Assembly (NCBI GenBank): GCA_022264855.1
Contig: JABYQU010000001.1
Coordinates: forward strand, 1,488,001 to 1,552,000
Length of the DNA stretch: 64,000 nucleotides
Source of the DNA: Lenzites betulinus
Taxonomy: Eukaryota > Basidiomycota > Agaricomycetes > Polyporales > Polyporaceae
Direction of reading: 5' to 3'
Shown here: positions 12,350-24,005 of the stretch, in pieces
Layout: every line of letters starts with the position of its first letter
How positions within the stretch are numbered: the stretch's first letter is position 1
Position numbers and translations under genes: made by a program
The notes under the pieces: model-generated
Databases searched by the model: none
The model's input: the letters and a program-made list of their open reading frames with translations, nothing else
What the model was told of the DNA's origin: nothing

Positions 12350-15300
12350 AGCGCAGTGCTTGCGTTCTTCGAGTCGCAGCAGGTGGAGCAGCCGGGCGCG
12401 GCCGACGCTGTGCGACCCTGTATGCCTGTCGACGTCGAACACTGTGTACGTGTATTGTATGTGATGCCGCCGTTCCGGAGTCCTGACCGGTGTGAATATC
12501 AGTGCTGTAGCAGGCAATGGGACGGCCTGTAGCGTGCTGGCGAGTTGCCGAGACGTCGTGTTTGTCAAGTGTGCATCTGTGTGAGTGCGACGTGCGAGGC
12601 CTGCGCTGACGAGAACATGACGCCCTGCCTGCGCCCAAGTACTGGCACTGGCTGCGTCCGTCCGCCGAGAGACGCAAGAGGCGTGACTAGTTGGCCTGTG
12701 AAGACAGAGCAGGTGCGGATCCCGACACGAAGCAGCCCGCACAAATCCCCGGAACGCCGGCGAGAGCTGCGTGCTGTCAGCGCAGCGCGTCGCAGAATGA
12801 AATCAGCCCGGCTTCCATCCCCGTGCCGGCCAGCCCGCGCCCTTCTCGCGCGGCGCGCGCACCCATCGCGCAGGCGCATTGCCCCGCGCGGCGCGCGGCG
12901 ACGCCTTCTCCGCTCCTATCAGCCCCGACGTCGGCGCGGGCCTGTGCGTCGCTGCGTCCCACGCACGCCTGACCCGAGGCCACCGTGGATCCTTCGGAAG
13001 CCCACGAATAATGCACGCATGCACGCCGCGGCGCTGTGGGCGTGGTGATCCGCCAGAGGTGCTGCACTCCACCGGCCCATGCTGCAAGATCTGACAGTGA
13101 CAGTGTATGCATGACCACGGCGAGGCCCGCGGGGCTGCCGCGCCCTCCCGGTCCTGACAGCACTGATGGCGCACGATGGGGAATCCCGCAGACGTACCCG
13201 CGCGGGCCCCCGTCCACGAAAGGAGCGCGGCCTGCCTCCAGAGTCCCGCTTCATCGCCCGCCGCCCGCGCACTGAATCGCTATGCTATCTAGGATTCAGT
13301 CACGCGCGTCGTCCGCGCCCATCGATGTCGATGCACCACCTCCAGGGCTCGTCGCGCCCTCTCTACCGAGCAAGCCGTGCGGTTCTCCCCGCGAATGGTT
13401 ACATATCGCGCCGCGCCGCGCGCACCTGACCCATGTCCTCTCTTCAAGTCCTCTACCAGTACCACGTTCGCACGATCGGAGGACGCAGAGGACGCGGAGG
13501 ACGGCCTTTCATGCACTCGCAACCCCTTTGCGCATCCTCGAAAAACCAGCTAGAGCAGCGGGCAACGGGCAGGGGGCCATGCGGCGCGCCGGACGTGGCA
13601 AAGAGCCTACCCAGCGTCGCAAGCTTGTTCGAAGAGACGCGCGGTGCCGCGCCGGCAGGCCAGCGACTCGGAGTCTCGGACGCTGGGAACATACATATCA
13701 CATACGCATGTAGACCCACCCGTAAGGCTAGCTGGATGGCGCACCTTCCCTCCGCGCGCGGCGGCGCGACTCCCCCCGCGAACCCCCTGCTCTTCGGGCG
13801 CGCGGGCGGGCATCGCGCGTAGCGTGGAAGTACCTGCATACCGGTATATCCCAATGCCATTAATACGCTATAGCTACGCGAAGCGGGAGGCACGCGATGA
13901 CGAGCGTGTGCGAGTGCGAGCGTATCGGCGATTCGATGGGGATCGCGATGGGCGCGAAGAAGGACGTCGACGTCTCGACGTCGGCGGCGCGAAGCCGCTG
14001 CTGAGATGAACGCGAACGTCCGCCCGCACTGCACGCGCACGCGCGGGCCCCGTCATTTGGGCAGATGTGGCAAGGGCGTGCCCCGCCCGACCGGCTGGGA
14101 CGCTCCAAGCCGGCGGCGGGCCCCAGCTTCGACTCGGAGCTTAGGTGCGTCGCAGCTCGCTCGCCCGCTTGCTTGCTGGACGTCGGACGGTCGCGATGGG
14201 CAGGGGGGCGGGTGTTTCCAGTGCCTCTTGTGGGTGGGGTGCAGGATCGGGCTGTGCGTACGAATGTGCATATGGCGAACCCCCGCGGTGCACGGGCCCG
14301 CGTCGTTCTCGGGCTGGAACGCGTGCACGCCCGCGGAGTCGCGGACGACGCGTCGGAAAATGTCGATGGAGCTCGGAGAGAGAGGATCGTGCGCCGGCGA
14401 CAAGATCCCCGGGGGCGGGTTACGTGTGCACTGGGAGCTCGAGCGCACCCCGCCAGGCGTGCGCATGCGCGAGTGCTCTGCTCCCGCGATCCGCATCGGG
14501 TGTGCTCCATCGCCCATCTCGCGCGGGCCACAATCTCGATGCCGCCGCCCTCGCGCGCAGGCGCGGTGCCACGATGGGAAGAACGGGCTGGATGTGTATG
14601 CATATGCATATGTTGGGGAGCGGGAGTGTTCTTGCAATTGGTCGCTCGGACGACGCGCACTGTGACGCAAGGACGGTATAATTGCAGCAGAGCCCGATCG
14701 CCCGGCTGAACTTGTCCACCTCTGTACATGTGCGCCTCGCGAGCGGAGACCCACCCCGCGGCGCAATGCAATATTGCACTGCGCACCGAAAACGCGCAAT
14801 CTTGATGCTGTCGCGGACGCAGCGTTCCATTAATCTCCCGCTCGGCCCTCTTCCATTCTACGTCACTGGCCCATATGGCGGTTCGTTCTGCCTGGGCGTC
14901 CTGCGAGCCTCTGTCGCAGTGCCTCTGTCTAGGTGTCGCAGCGTCGCAATATCACAGCGTCGCAGCATCGGGGCTCCGGCGACAGCGAAGCGCTATAGGT
15001 AGCGGGAGGCACGGTCACATTAAGGTAGCTACGACTGACATGACAGTAGCCAGTAGCCGAAGAAGAGCGTTCCAGGATTACGCCGAGGCCCGCGGCCCGA
15101 GGGGGCTCGTCGGGCTCGGGAGGGGGGTACATAGGGTAGCGTGATTATGCGTATGCTACGGGCTGGCAGTGCGCGCGGTGTGAGTCTGACTGCGGGCGGG
15201 GACCGTGGCTAGGGCGGGTCCGTCAAGATGCGGGGGCGGGGCGGGGCGGGGGCGAAAGCGATGGGGAAGGCAAAGCAAAGCAGAGGTAAGGCGGGGCGGA

Positions 15301-15431
15301 GCAGGGCAGGGCGCGTGCGCGGGGGACCATCACCGGACGAATAGGGTACTGTAGCAGAAGCTGCGGCTAGCGCACGACATCGCGCGGACACACAGGGCGA
15401 CTCCGCGCGCTCGCGCCTCCGCCCTGCCTAT
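12350..15431. other. GC-rich 3-kb interval without a recognisable gene
   Basis: Lies between the 3' ends of the RNF113-like gene (plus) and the C2H2 gene (minus). Numerous long overlapping frames occur on all six readings because the G+C content is high; their products are Arg/Ala/Pro-rich and show no domain. I see no convincing structural RNA. Confidence 0.45.
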
Positions 15432-16516
15432 TCACGGCTGGGGCTGGAACGAGGGGTCCTTCTCGCACCCGTTGTCCTGGTGGCGCTTGAGCGAGTCGTT
15501 CCGGCTGAAGCACTTGTGGCAGAAGCGGCACTCGTGGTGCGTGAGCAGGTGCGCGCTCTCGTAGTGCCGCTTCTTGTCGTGCGCGCGCCCGAACGACTTG
15601 TCGCACTTGTCGCAGAAGAAGCGCTCCTGCGGCGCCGCCGCGCCCGACCCCGGCGGGATGCTCGCCACCACCGGCGCCCCGCCCGCCCCGCCCCCGCTGG
15701 GCGAGGCGGACCCGGAGCCGGACGAGTAGCCGTGGTAGGAGTGCGCGGCCTGCGCGGGCGTCGGGATGAAGCTCGTCGAGTGCGAGAGCGAGGGGTGCTG
15801 TGCGCCGTGGCGCGTCGGCGGGTACGTTGATGATGATGGCAGGCCGCCCCCGCCGCCGTCGTGCCGGTCGTAGAGCGTGGGCGAGCGGGAGGACGGGCCC
15901 CAGCTGTTGCGCGCGGCGCTGCCCGCGGAGGACACGGAGCGCGGCGAGCTGAACGGCAGCTCGTGCAGCGCGGGACCTGTGTGCGCGCGCGTCAGCCTGG
16001 GGGCGGGGCGTCTCGGAACAGAGGGATGGGGCGCGACGGACCTAGCGAGGGCAGGTAGCCGCCAGGCGGGCTTGCGTCGTACCGGGTGCCCTGCGCGGCG
16101 CTCCGCGGGTAGCCGTGGACGTGCACGGGCGGGGGCGGGGGCCCGCCACTCATCGTCTGCGAGGTGGGGGAGTGGTAGGGCGAGCTGTGGTGGTGCTGGT
16201 GGTGCTGCTGTTGTTGTTGGTGTTGTTGCTGGTGCTGCTGCGCGTATGCATCGTAGCTCGCGGTGGGGGAGGCGACCGGGGGGAGCTGGGTGTGCTGGTA
16301 GGAGTAGAGGGGGCGCGCGGAGGGCGGGTCGGGCGGGCGGGCGTAGCCCTGGGGCTGGTGGTGGCGGAGGTGGTGTTGTGCCGAAGACAGGTCCTGGCCT
16401 GTGCTGGTGGCGGTGTAGTACGGGTAGCTGTGGTCCATGGTGGGGAGGAGAACCATTCCCGGCTCGGGGGGTGCGGCGGAGGGATGGGCGGCGGACGGGA
16501 GTTGGACGGGGCGCAT
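15432..16516 (-). CDS. C2H2 zinc-finger transcription factor with Gln/His-rich N-terminus
   Basis: Two exons on the minus strand, 16516–16042 and 15976–15432, give 339 residues. The N-terminal half is low-complexity, with a Gln/His tract (QQHQQQHQQQQQHHQHHH) and Pro-, Ser- and Tyr-rich segments typical of a fungal regulator. Two C2H2-type fingers lie near the C-terminus at about residues 280–330: FFCDKCDKSFGRAHDKKRH…H, and CRFCHKCFSRNDSLKRH ending with Cys as the fourth ligand. No orthologue with known targets is recognised. The start is uncertain because a TATA-like box at 16542–16548 (minus) is only about 30 bases from the first ATG. Translation may begin at the methionines near 16456 or 16438 instead. 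Confidence 0.82.
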
Positions 16517-16541
16517 TTATAATGCTGGGCGCGGGCAGGGG

Positions 16542-16548
16542 TTATATA
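16542..16548 (-). promoter_or_regulatory. TATA-like box of the C2H2 gene
   Basis: TATATAA on the minus strand in CCTATATAACC. It is 26–32 bases upstream of the first possible start codon of the C2H2 gene and argues for use of a downstream ATG. Confidence 0.45.
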
Positions 16549-18616
16549 GGGCAGGGATGCTGTCGATGTACGGTGCCGGGTGGGAGCAGATCGACGATGT
16601 ATCATGCGCGGCGGGGTGACATGGCGGGGCAGGAATAGGATCGCGGCTGCCTTTTCGGAGGAGGGGCGTGTGCGGGCGACGCGGGGCGCGAGATGCGAGA
16701 TGCGTCCGAGCGCGGGCACAGACGCGGCCAATCCTCCACCAGCCTTCCATCCCACTCCCTCCCGCGTCTCCCCCGGCCCGCTGCAGTCTCTACCCTCTCT
16801 CGCCCTCCCCGGCCGTCCTGTCGCCTGCCTCGCACTCCGCCTCGCACTCCGCCCCGCGCGTCCGTCGCGTCCGTGGACCGCGTCGTACCGCCCCCCGCCT
16901 ATTCGCCTCCGACGCTGCGCCCCTCCGGTCTTGTCTGCACCCCAGCCAGAGCTGCCCCAGCCCCCCCTTGTTTTCCCAGACACTCCATCAGCGGCTAGGA
17001 CCCTCGGGCACGTCCACGGAGCCATCGCGGCGTCTTCCGGACACCCCGCCGGTCTCGGTCGAATTTAGCGACGCTACACACGGAGAACAAGCACCCATCG
17101 ACCCCGCTCTCCTGCGATGCTGTGTCGCGACAAGACCCCGCTATGGGAGATGCCATCACCTCGATCAGGCCTCCGGGCGAGAACAAGACGTCGGGCTCCA
17201 GGCGCCCACTCCGCTGCCCGCCCGGGCATGTATTGTCTGCTGTCTGCGCCCCAGGTGCGCTCGCGAGCCGTGCCACTCGCGCAGGAAGCGGGAACCGTGG
17301 GTCGGCGACCGCTGCGCCTTCCTGCAGATCCCATCGGAGATCCCTGCTGGCCTATCCTCCGCTAGGCCATCTGCGAGCCGTGTCGAGCTGGGTGGCACAC
17401 CACTAGGCGCGTCTCTTTTGCACCTTCCCCTCCCTCCGTCGCCCCCCCGCTCCGCGCCGTCCGTTCGTTCGTCGTACGTACGCTAGCAGTACGTGTACAG
17501 CGGCCCTGCCCTCCGCACCGCCTGCGCCCATTGGCTCCCGCGCGCACCCGCACCGAGTCGAGCGCACACCAAACCGGCTCGCCGCTCTGCATATCGGGTC
17601 GCAGGACCCCGCGCGAACGCGTCGCGGACGCACGCGCGCTGGGCCGGCCGTCCGATCAGCAAGGAGACGTCCGGGCGAGCATCAGAGGTCCGCGGGGCAG
17701 CCTGCGAACTTTTCTGCGCGCTCCCGTGCCCCCTCCGCGTCGGCCGCTTGGAAGCTGTCGCGCGCGCGATGCGCAGGACACAACCTTCCCGGGCGAAGGA
17801 CACGGGGCGCAGGCGCGGGCTCGCCCGATCTCAGAACACCGTGCGTGCGCCGCGCCCCGTTGGCTGCTGGCGAAAAAAATCGGTCAGGGGACGCGGCCGC
17901 TGCCGCGCTCCGTAGCCTGCTGACGGGCCCACGCGAGGCGGCGAGCGGCGAGCAGCGCAGGGAACCGCCGGCATTGGCTGCAGACACACGCACAGACACC
18001 CCGGAAATGCGCAGGCGCTCCGGGCGGTCTGTCATATGGCGGGCGTGCGGGGGGAATGGAGGGCGTGCCGGGAGGCCCTGCGCGCAGGGGTGCCGTCCGG
18101 ATGCGGCAGAGATGAAGAGCGGACGCCATATCCAGGGACATTGCAGCTTAGTTGACACGGAAGCGGGGGATATCGGGAGAGACCCAATCAAGGCGGCTTC
18201 GAACGCGGAAGGGCCCTCACGGGGTGGCGAGCGGGCGAGGATAGACAGGCTTGGGCACGGTCTATTTGGGGCGGGAAGAGCGCGAGCAGGCTACTGTGGG
18301 TCCCCGTAGTCTAATTGGACAACTGGAAGGACGGGGGAGGCGTGATAGATTGCTGGCTTGAGGGGGTGATGGGGCCTGCCTTGGGGGATTTATTTGATGA
18401 GGGGCGTGTTCGCTGGCACACTGTCTCGGCCGACATGCAGCGTATTTACGGACATATTCGTTCGCGGGGATTCGAGCAGCACCGGGAGGGGGAAGATTCG
18501 AGAAAGGACGAGGAGTGCGTGGTAGCCGCGGGAGATAGCACGGTGGCAAAGCGCACGCGGGACGTTTCGTACAGACTGCTGCCTAATTGAGACAAGAGCG
18601 TCGAGCGAACTTGGTG
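16549..18616. other. Divergent intergenic region of C2H2 and ppg1 genes
   Basis: About 2 kb between the divergent C2H2 (minus) and ppg1 (plus) genes, excluding the mobile element at its right end. It has C-rich runs at 16740–17000. No gene is supported; the open frames are GC-driven and overlap on both strands. Confidence 0.45.
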
Positions 18617-19041
18617 AGGACCCCGGACATTTCACCAAAATGCCTAATCCAAAATGCAAAAAATCTCCATTGTCTGTCCGATAGATCAGGCCTTCTGGAC
18701 AGCCTAAAATGTCAGGATTACATCAGGGATTAGGCAATTTTTGCGGCTGTTGTCCGGACTATTCCTGAGGCATTTCGGGCGTCTAAGCGATTTGCCGGGC
18801 GCTTACTCGTTTCAGGTGCCAAAATTTCCTGAAGGGGACACATAAGCGCTCTGCTGGCGTTTTTGTCCGGATTAGCCTCAGGCCACGACTTTCCTACTGT
18901 CCCAAATGTCCGGATGATGGGCTCAGGCGTCCAGCCATTTTGGGACCGAATTGTCCGGATTGTCATGAGGCATTGGCTCCTCGAAATCCAAAATTTGGCC
19001 GGATGAGGCCTCAGGCATTTTGGTGAAATGTCCGGGGTCCT
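18617..19041. mobile_element. MITE-like DNA transposon, 425 bp, with TIRs and 8-bp TSD (element 1)
   Basis: Perfect 29-bp terminal inverted repeats lie at 18617–18645 and 19013–19041; the left one begins AGGACCCCGGACATTTCACC. The 8-bp direct repeat ACTTGGTG flanks the element exactly (18609–18616 and 19042–19049), as expected of a target-site duplication. The interior has no coding capacity but repeats the motif TGTCCGGA/T in several places, which may be subterminal transposase-binding sites. The right end is 124 bases from the ppg1 start codon. A second, sequence-divergent element with the same AGGACCCC end and the same TSD length lies at 28129–28879. The superfamily is unresolved; the TSDs do not fit the hAT consensus nTnnnnAn. 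Confidence 0.9.
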
Positions 19042-19165
19042 ACTTGGTGGCACCAAATGCCCATGTATGGGGCGCGGCACAACAGCCGCAAACACGGCTA
19101 TGCGCGAGACGCGCGCGCGCGACCCGAGTCAGCTCTACACAGTAACCGCAGACCTAGACTCCGCC

Positions 19166-20570
19166 ATGGCTCCCTTCGATCTCGACGCATGTATCTCACA
19201 ATTACTCCGCAAACAGCTTCTGCACGAGGCCCTCTTACGCGAAATATGCGCGAAGACCAAGGAGGTCCTCATGCGCGAGTCCAATGTCGTGCACGTTAAC
19301 GCACCCGTCACAGTGGTCGGCGACATCCATGGGTGAGCGATGACACCGTCCGCCGAGTGAGTGCGCCCATTGATCGGCATTCAAGGCAGTTTTACGACCT
19401 CATAGAAATCTTTAGGATAGGCGGCTATGCGCCACATACAAACTACCTCTTCCTGGGTGCGTTATGCCGTCATCTCCGCCCAATTCATAGCGTGCTCACC
19501 CGGGCGCAGGGGACTATGTGGACCGCGGCCTCTTCAGCGTGGAGACAATATCACTCCTCACATGCCTAAAGCTTCGGTGGCCCCATCGAGTGCAGCTCAT
19601 TCGGGGTAACCACGAATCAAGAGCGGTCACCCAGGTACGTCCGCGCGCCGCGCTTCGCACCCCCGGATGCTGCGCGTCGCTCATGTGGTGTGTGAAACAG
19701 ACGTACGGCTTCTACACCGAGTGCGTACGAAAATACGGCGGAAGCCATGTGTGGACGTACTTCACGGACATGTTCGACTTCCTGACCCTGTCCGTGGTCA
19801 TCGACGACAAGATCTTCTGCGTGCACGGCGGTAAGGATGACGTTGCCCACACCCCGTATCCGCGTCCTCAATCTGCGCCCCCCCGCAGGGCTGTCCCCCT
19901 CAATACACTCCATAGACCAGATCAAAGTGGTAGACCGCTTTCGAGGTACGCCGGCGCCCCTGCGCTCCGAAACGGCAGTGTCCATTAACGGCGCGCCGCA
20001 GAAATCCCTCATGAGGGCCCTATGGCCGACCTCGTGTGGTCAGATCCCGACCCCGAAAAGGAAGACTTTGCAATATCACCACGGTAAGCCCCGCCTCCCC
20101 CCTGCGCCGGTGAAGAAGACGACGTCGTGCTGACGCCGCAGCTCACACCACCAGGGGCGCGGGGTACACATTCGGGTCGGGCGTCGTGTACAAGTTCCTG
20201 GAGACGAACCAGATGTCGCACATCCTGCGCGCGCACCAGCTGTGCATGGAGGGCTACACGTCGCTCTTCGACGAGCACCTCTCGACCGTGTGGTCCGCGC
20301 CGAACTACTGCTACCGCTGCGGGAACTCCGCGAGCATCCTCGAGGTCGGCCCCGGCGGGCAGCGCTTCTTCAACGTGTTCCAGGCCGCGCCGGAGAACGA
20401 GCGCGACGGGCCGAGCCACCAGGCAGCGCAGAACCCAGCAGGGAAGGTACGTCGTCCTCGTCCTCGTCCCCCACCACGGCGAATTTGAATCTCTCGCGCC
20501 GTGGGCGTGGGCGTGTGTGCGGGGCTGGGCTGACAGACACTGCCGACAGCTGCCCGAGTACTTCTTGTGA
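19166..20570 (+). CDS. ppg1: Ser/Thr protein phosphatase of the PP2A family, Ppg1-type catalytic subunit
   Basis: Dephosphorylates phospho-Ser/Thr. In yeast Ppg1 is linked to glycogen accumulation and to the Far/STRIPAK-like complex. Eight exons: 19166–19332, 19386–19456, 19510–19634, 19701–19830, 19889–19945, 20002–20083, 20155–20446 and 20550–20570, giving 314 residues. All metallophosphatase motifs are intact and several are completed by splicing: [49 protein letters not shown] and [11 protein letters not shown]. Ppg1 rather than PP4/PP6 is indicated by [19 protein letters not shown] and [19 protein letters not shown]. The last 7-codon exon supplies the conserved LPEYFL tail, where the C-terminal leucine is methylated in PP2A-type enzymes. 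The transposon at 18617–19041 lies in its promoter. Confidence 0.93.
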
Positions 20571-22467
20571 TGTATGCGTATGTCACGCCCGATACCCTTT
20601 CGCGGTGCGCAGCGCACCCGGCGACCCCGCGCGCAGACGCTGTAGTAGACACGATGATGATACATGTACGTTTACGGGCAGGACGGTAGCGGCGTGGTGC
20701 GCTGCACACGCCCGGCTGCCCCTGCATCTGCCCAGCCCAGCCCGCAGCCCGTGGGTCGTAACCCGTTACGTCCCCCCTCGAGGCAAGAGCCCAAGCGCGA
20801 GGCCGCTGCTGCGCCCGCGCGCGTTGCCTTCCTCGTCCGCGTACGATCGCCGCGGCCTGAGACAAGGACGCCCTCACTCCAAGATCATACTACTCAATGC
20901 GGCGAGTGGGGCCCAGCGCACAGCTCACGCCCCAAACGCGGGCTGGAACCTGGACGCGTGCCGGCACGATCATACCCAAGTGCTCCCAGCGCGCGCGAGT
21001 ACAAGGCCAGCGACGCGGACTAAGGACACGTTCCAAGGCTCGTATCCTCGTGCCGCCCTCGCGCTCGTCCGCGCGCGGCCACGCCACCGCCGCCCCCTGC
21101 GCGACCAGAGCCAGACAGGAACCCGTCCGTCCCGCGGCCGACGCTGGGGCTCGAGTACTTGCGAGTTAGGCCGCGGCGGGCAGGTGCGCGCCAAGCGCCC
21201 CGGCGCGCGTGTGCCTCGGCCGCCTGCCTGCAGTTGAACGTACAGGCCTCAGGCCCAGGGCGCCGCGCACGAATAACCGTCGTCGCTGCCTTCTCGGGCA
21301 CAATGCGTGCGGCGTGCGCGATGGTCCCGCGACCCTGCACGGCGGGTGGCACGGCGTGTACGTATACGGGGACCTGGCCTCCAGAACCAGGTCTGAACTG
21401 GCGCTCGTTGCAGCCGTGTCGCGCGACCCCTTTGCCCTGCCCTCCGCTGCCCAGCGACGGGCTCGGCGATGGCGGGGCGCGCGGTCGTCCACCCTGGCTA
21501 CAGTGGCCAGTCGCGAGCGCGCTGTGTACGTACCGACGGAGCGCGACAGGCGCGACGTGAGCGTGCACGCTGCGCCGGGATCGGACGCGAGGCGAGGGAC
21601 CCAGGATGTGCGCGCGGATCGTGCGCCCACGAAAAATGCCGGCACGGTACGTACGGGTGCCGTACGCTGGTCGCCCTGCGCGACGCGCCGGTCGTGTCAC
21701 TATGCTCACTGGGACGTCTCAGAGTCGCTGCATGCCTGCCTGCTTTTTTCTGGGCCGTCGTTGCAATTGGGCGTGGACGGACGGTCGCTGATGGACGTGC
21801 CACAACCTTGACGCCACAGGCTGCGTTCGCCGCCCAATCCGCGTCGCTCGGAGGGGCAGGCGCCGGGCAGGCAGCGGGCGAGGGGCGCGGGCGGCGTTAG
21901 TATGGGCAGGGGGATGCGCACACACGGTGCGCAGCGCTGCGTTGTGCGTGTATGTCCCTGTGCGGGATAGATGAAGACCTTAAGCCTTAGACAGCGGGAA
22001 GCGGGCGGGCGCGGGGTGTTCGAGCAGAGGCGCGGCCGGTGCGGGGCGACGCGACACGACAATTGAGTCGCATTTTGATACATGAGCGCAGCGGGGCGTG
22101 GACAGAGCGGGACGGCGGATCTGGGCGGGGGAGCGACATATGTGTGCAGCAGCGCGCGTACGTACGAATCTAACGGCCGGGAACCCGGCAGCGGGGCGCA
22201 GGAGGAGGACAGCGACGTGCCACCGGAGCTGCCGTTGGCGGAGCACGGCGCGACCCCCAATAACACCCATAACGAGCGCGGCCACGCGGGCGGGAGATCA
22301 AACACTGTTTGCAGCACGCCGGCCAATGCGCATGCACCGGCCCAGCAGGCACCGAGCCGCGTCCCCGCGGCGGTCTCCTGGCGCTGCACGGCGGCGGATT
22401 AGATGGAGCTTGCCGAGTCCAGAAGGAGGGGAAAACGTACGCGGGTGGCACGGACGGATGCGGCACG
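20571..22467. other. Convergent intergenic region
   Basis: Nearly 1.9 kb between the 3' ends of ppg1 (plus) and the CRAL-TRIO gene (minus). It is very GC-rich, with many overlapping frames rich in Arg, Ala and Pro and no recognisable domain, RNA or repeat. Confidence 0.45.
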
Positions 22468-24005
22468 TCATCTGCGACTGGAGCGCGGCGCGCTGCCCAG
22501 AAGCCCCTGCACGGCCTGCTTCCACCGAACGATGAGCGGACGGCGGCGCGCGGTAACCATCACAATGGCCCCGACGAAACAGAGAAGCCAGAACGCGCGG
22601 TGTTTCCACCTGCCCCACCAGAGCCCGGCCAGTGTCCGGACGAGGTCGCGCTTGCGCTGACGGCCGTGTCGCAGGCGCGGCGTCGTCGCATCACGGCCGG
22701 AGACCGGGTAGCCAAAGTACGGGTTCAGATGCGAGGTGGGTGATATCGACGGGACGCGAGTTATCGCCTGCGTCGGCGGCAGCTCGAGGCGGACGTGTTT
22801 GGCCGGGGACGGCGGGGCTGGTTCGGGCAAGCGAGCGGCCAGGTTCTGCAGCGGATCCTCCAGCTGGGACAGCGGTGCGAGAGAGCCGCCATAGTCTGAC
22901 AGACAGTCAGCGAGTACGCTGTGATAGATAATCACCGGGGCTCACCCTGTGGCAAAGCGGACGGAGGAATGACCTGCAGCAACTCTTCTCGTGGCGGGAA
23001 GAAGACCCGCGACAGAGCGGACTTCGGAAGTACACGCCTGTAAATCATGCGTCAACTTGAAACGTGCACCGGCGGACGCTATGAGCCCTTATCCGTACTT
23101 CGCAATGTTCCACACCCCGGAGTGTGCCCAGGAATAATTGAGAATAAACACTGTCAAGGCGGAAATTGTTTGACGGGGATCCCGGACAATGGTGTTCGCG
23201 GGACACTCACTAGCAGCGAGCATGCCGGGGAATCGAGGGACCAATTCTAGGATATACCAGCTCAGAAGGTCTGTGCTCTGCGTCCTGTCAACTTCCCATC
23301 TTCGCTTGATTTGCCGGTGTAGACGTACCACGGATTGCACGGAAACACCTCCGATGTCGAGCAGAGCGACATACTGGAGAATAGGACCCGGATGGTCCGC
23401 GTCGCTCGCAGAAGCGTTCAGCTCCTCCAGGTTAAGTCGAAGGAGCTCCACATAATGTATCAAGGCTTCCCGTACGTCCCCCGAATACTCGAACAGCTTA
23501 GCCAACTTGAGCACCATTATAGGCCGGTGAAACAGGTCCCTACTGCTCCGCGGAAGACAGTAGAGGAATGGCGACGAGCAGCGGGGGATCTCGGTGGGTA
23601 TGACCGCCAGCCGCCATAGCAAAATATCTCGGGCGTGCTCCAAGGCGAAAGGGACGGTGAACTTATGGCGCTGGAGGATAGCACGGCTCAGCAAACGACG
23701 CGGCGCGCATCCCGGACGCGTTGCTTACTCGGTATATCCGAAAGAGGGATTCTAGAGTGTTGATGGCTGTGTGAGCGGACGTCACAAAGATGTATGCGTA
23801 ACCGAAGCTCACGCAGATCACCAAGCCACAGCTTCGCCCTCTCCACGTCCTCCTCCTGCAAGTCGAGCTCGTCGACCAGCCCAGGTAGGATGTCCCGCAC
23901 GAGCGTCCTCTGCAGACTCTGCGCGCCCCCGACATTCTTCTCGTACGCCTCCGCGAACACCTCTTCCTGCACGCGGAGCGCCTCACACGTCGCGGACACC
24001 GACAT
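22468..24005 (-). CDS. CRAL-TRIO (Sec14-like) lipid-binding protein with C-terminal membrane anchor
   Basis: Seven exons on the minus strand: 24005–23813, 23766–23729, 23670–23329, 23277–23211, 23150–23099, 23037–22946 and 22895–22468, giving 403 residues. Phases agree at every junction. A CRAL-TRIO N-terminal helical region (INTLESLFRIYR, then RHKFTVPFALEHARDILLWR) is followed by the lipid-binding fold: FYCLPRSSRDLFHRPIMVLK-like start, ILQYVALLDIGGVSVQS, LVPRFPGMLAAMFILNYSW, and AKRVLPKSALSRVFFP. Near residues 360–377 there is one hydrophobic segment (FWLLCFVGAIVMV) bordered by basic residues, which suggests a tail-anchored or single-pass membrane protein. A role in lipid exchange at a membrane is inference; the ligand is unknown. 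Intron 3 (51 bp) is in frame and has no stop. Confidence 0.86.

Noticed and set aside
11945..12742. 265-codon minus-strand frame
   Set aside because: Shadow of the RNF113-like last exon; no splice or domain support.
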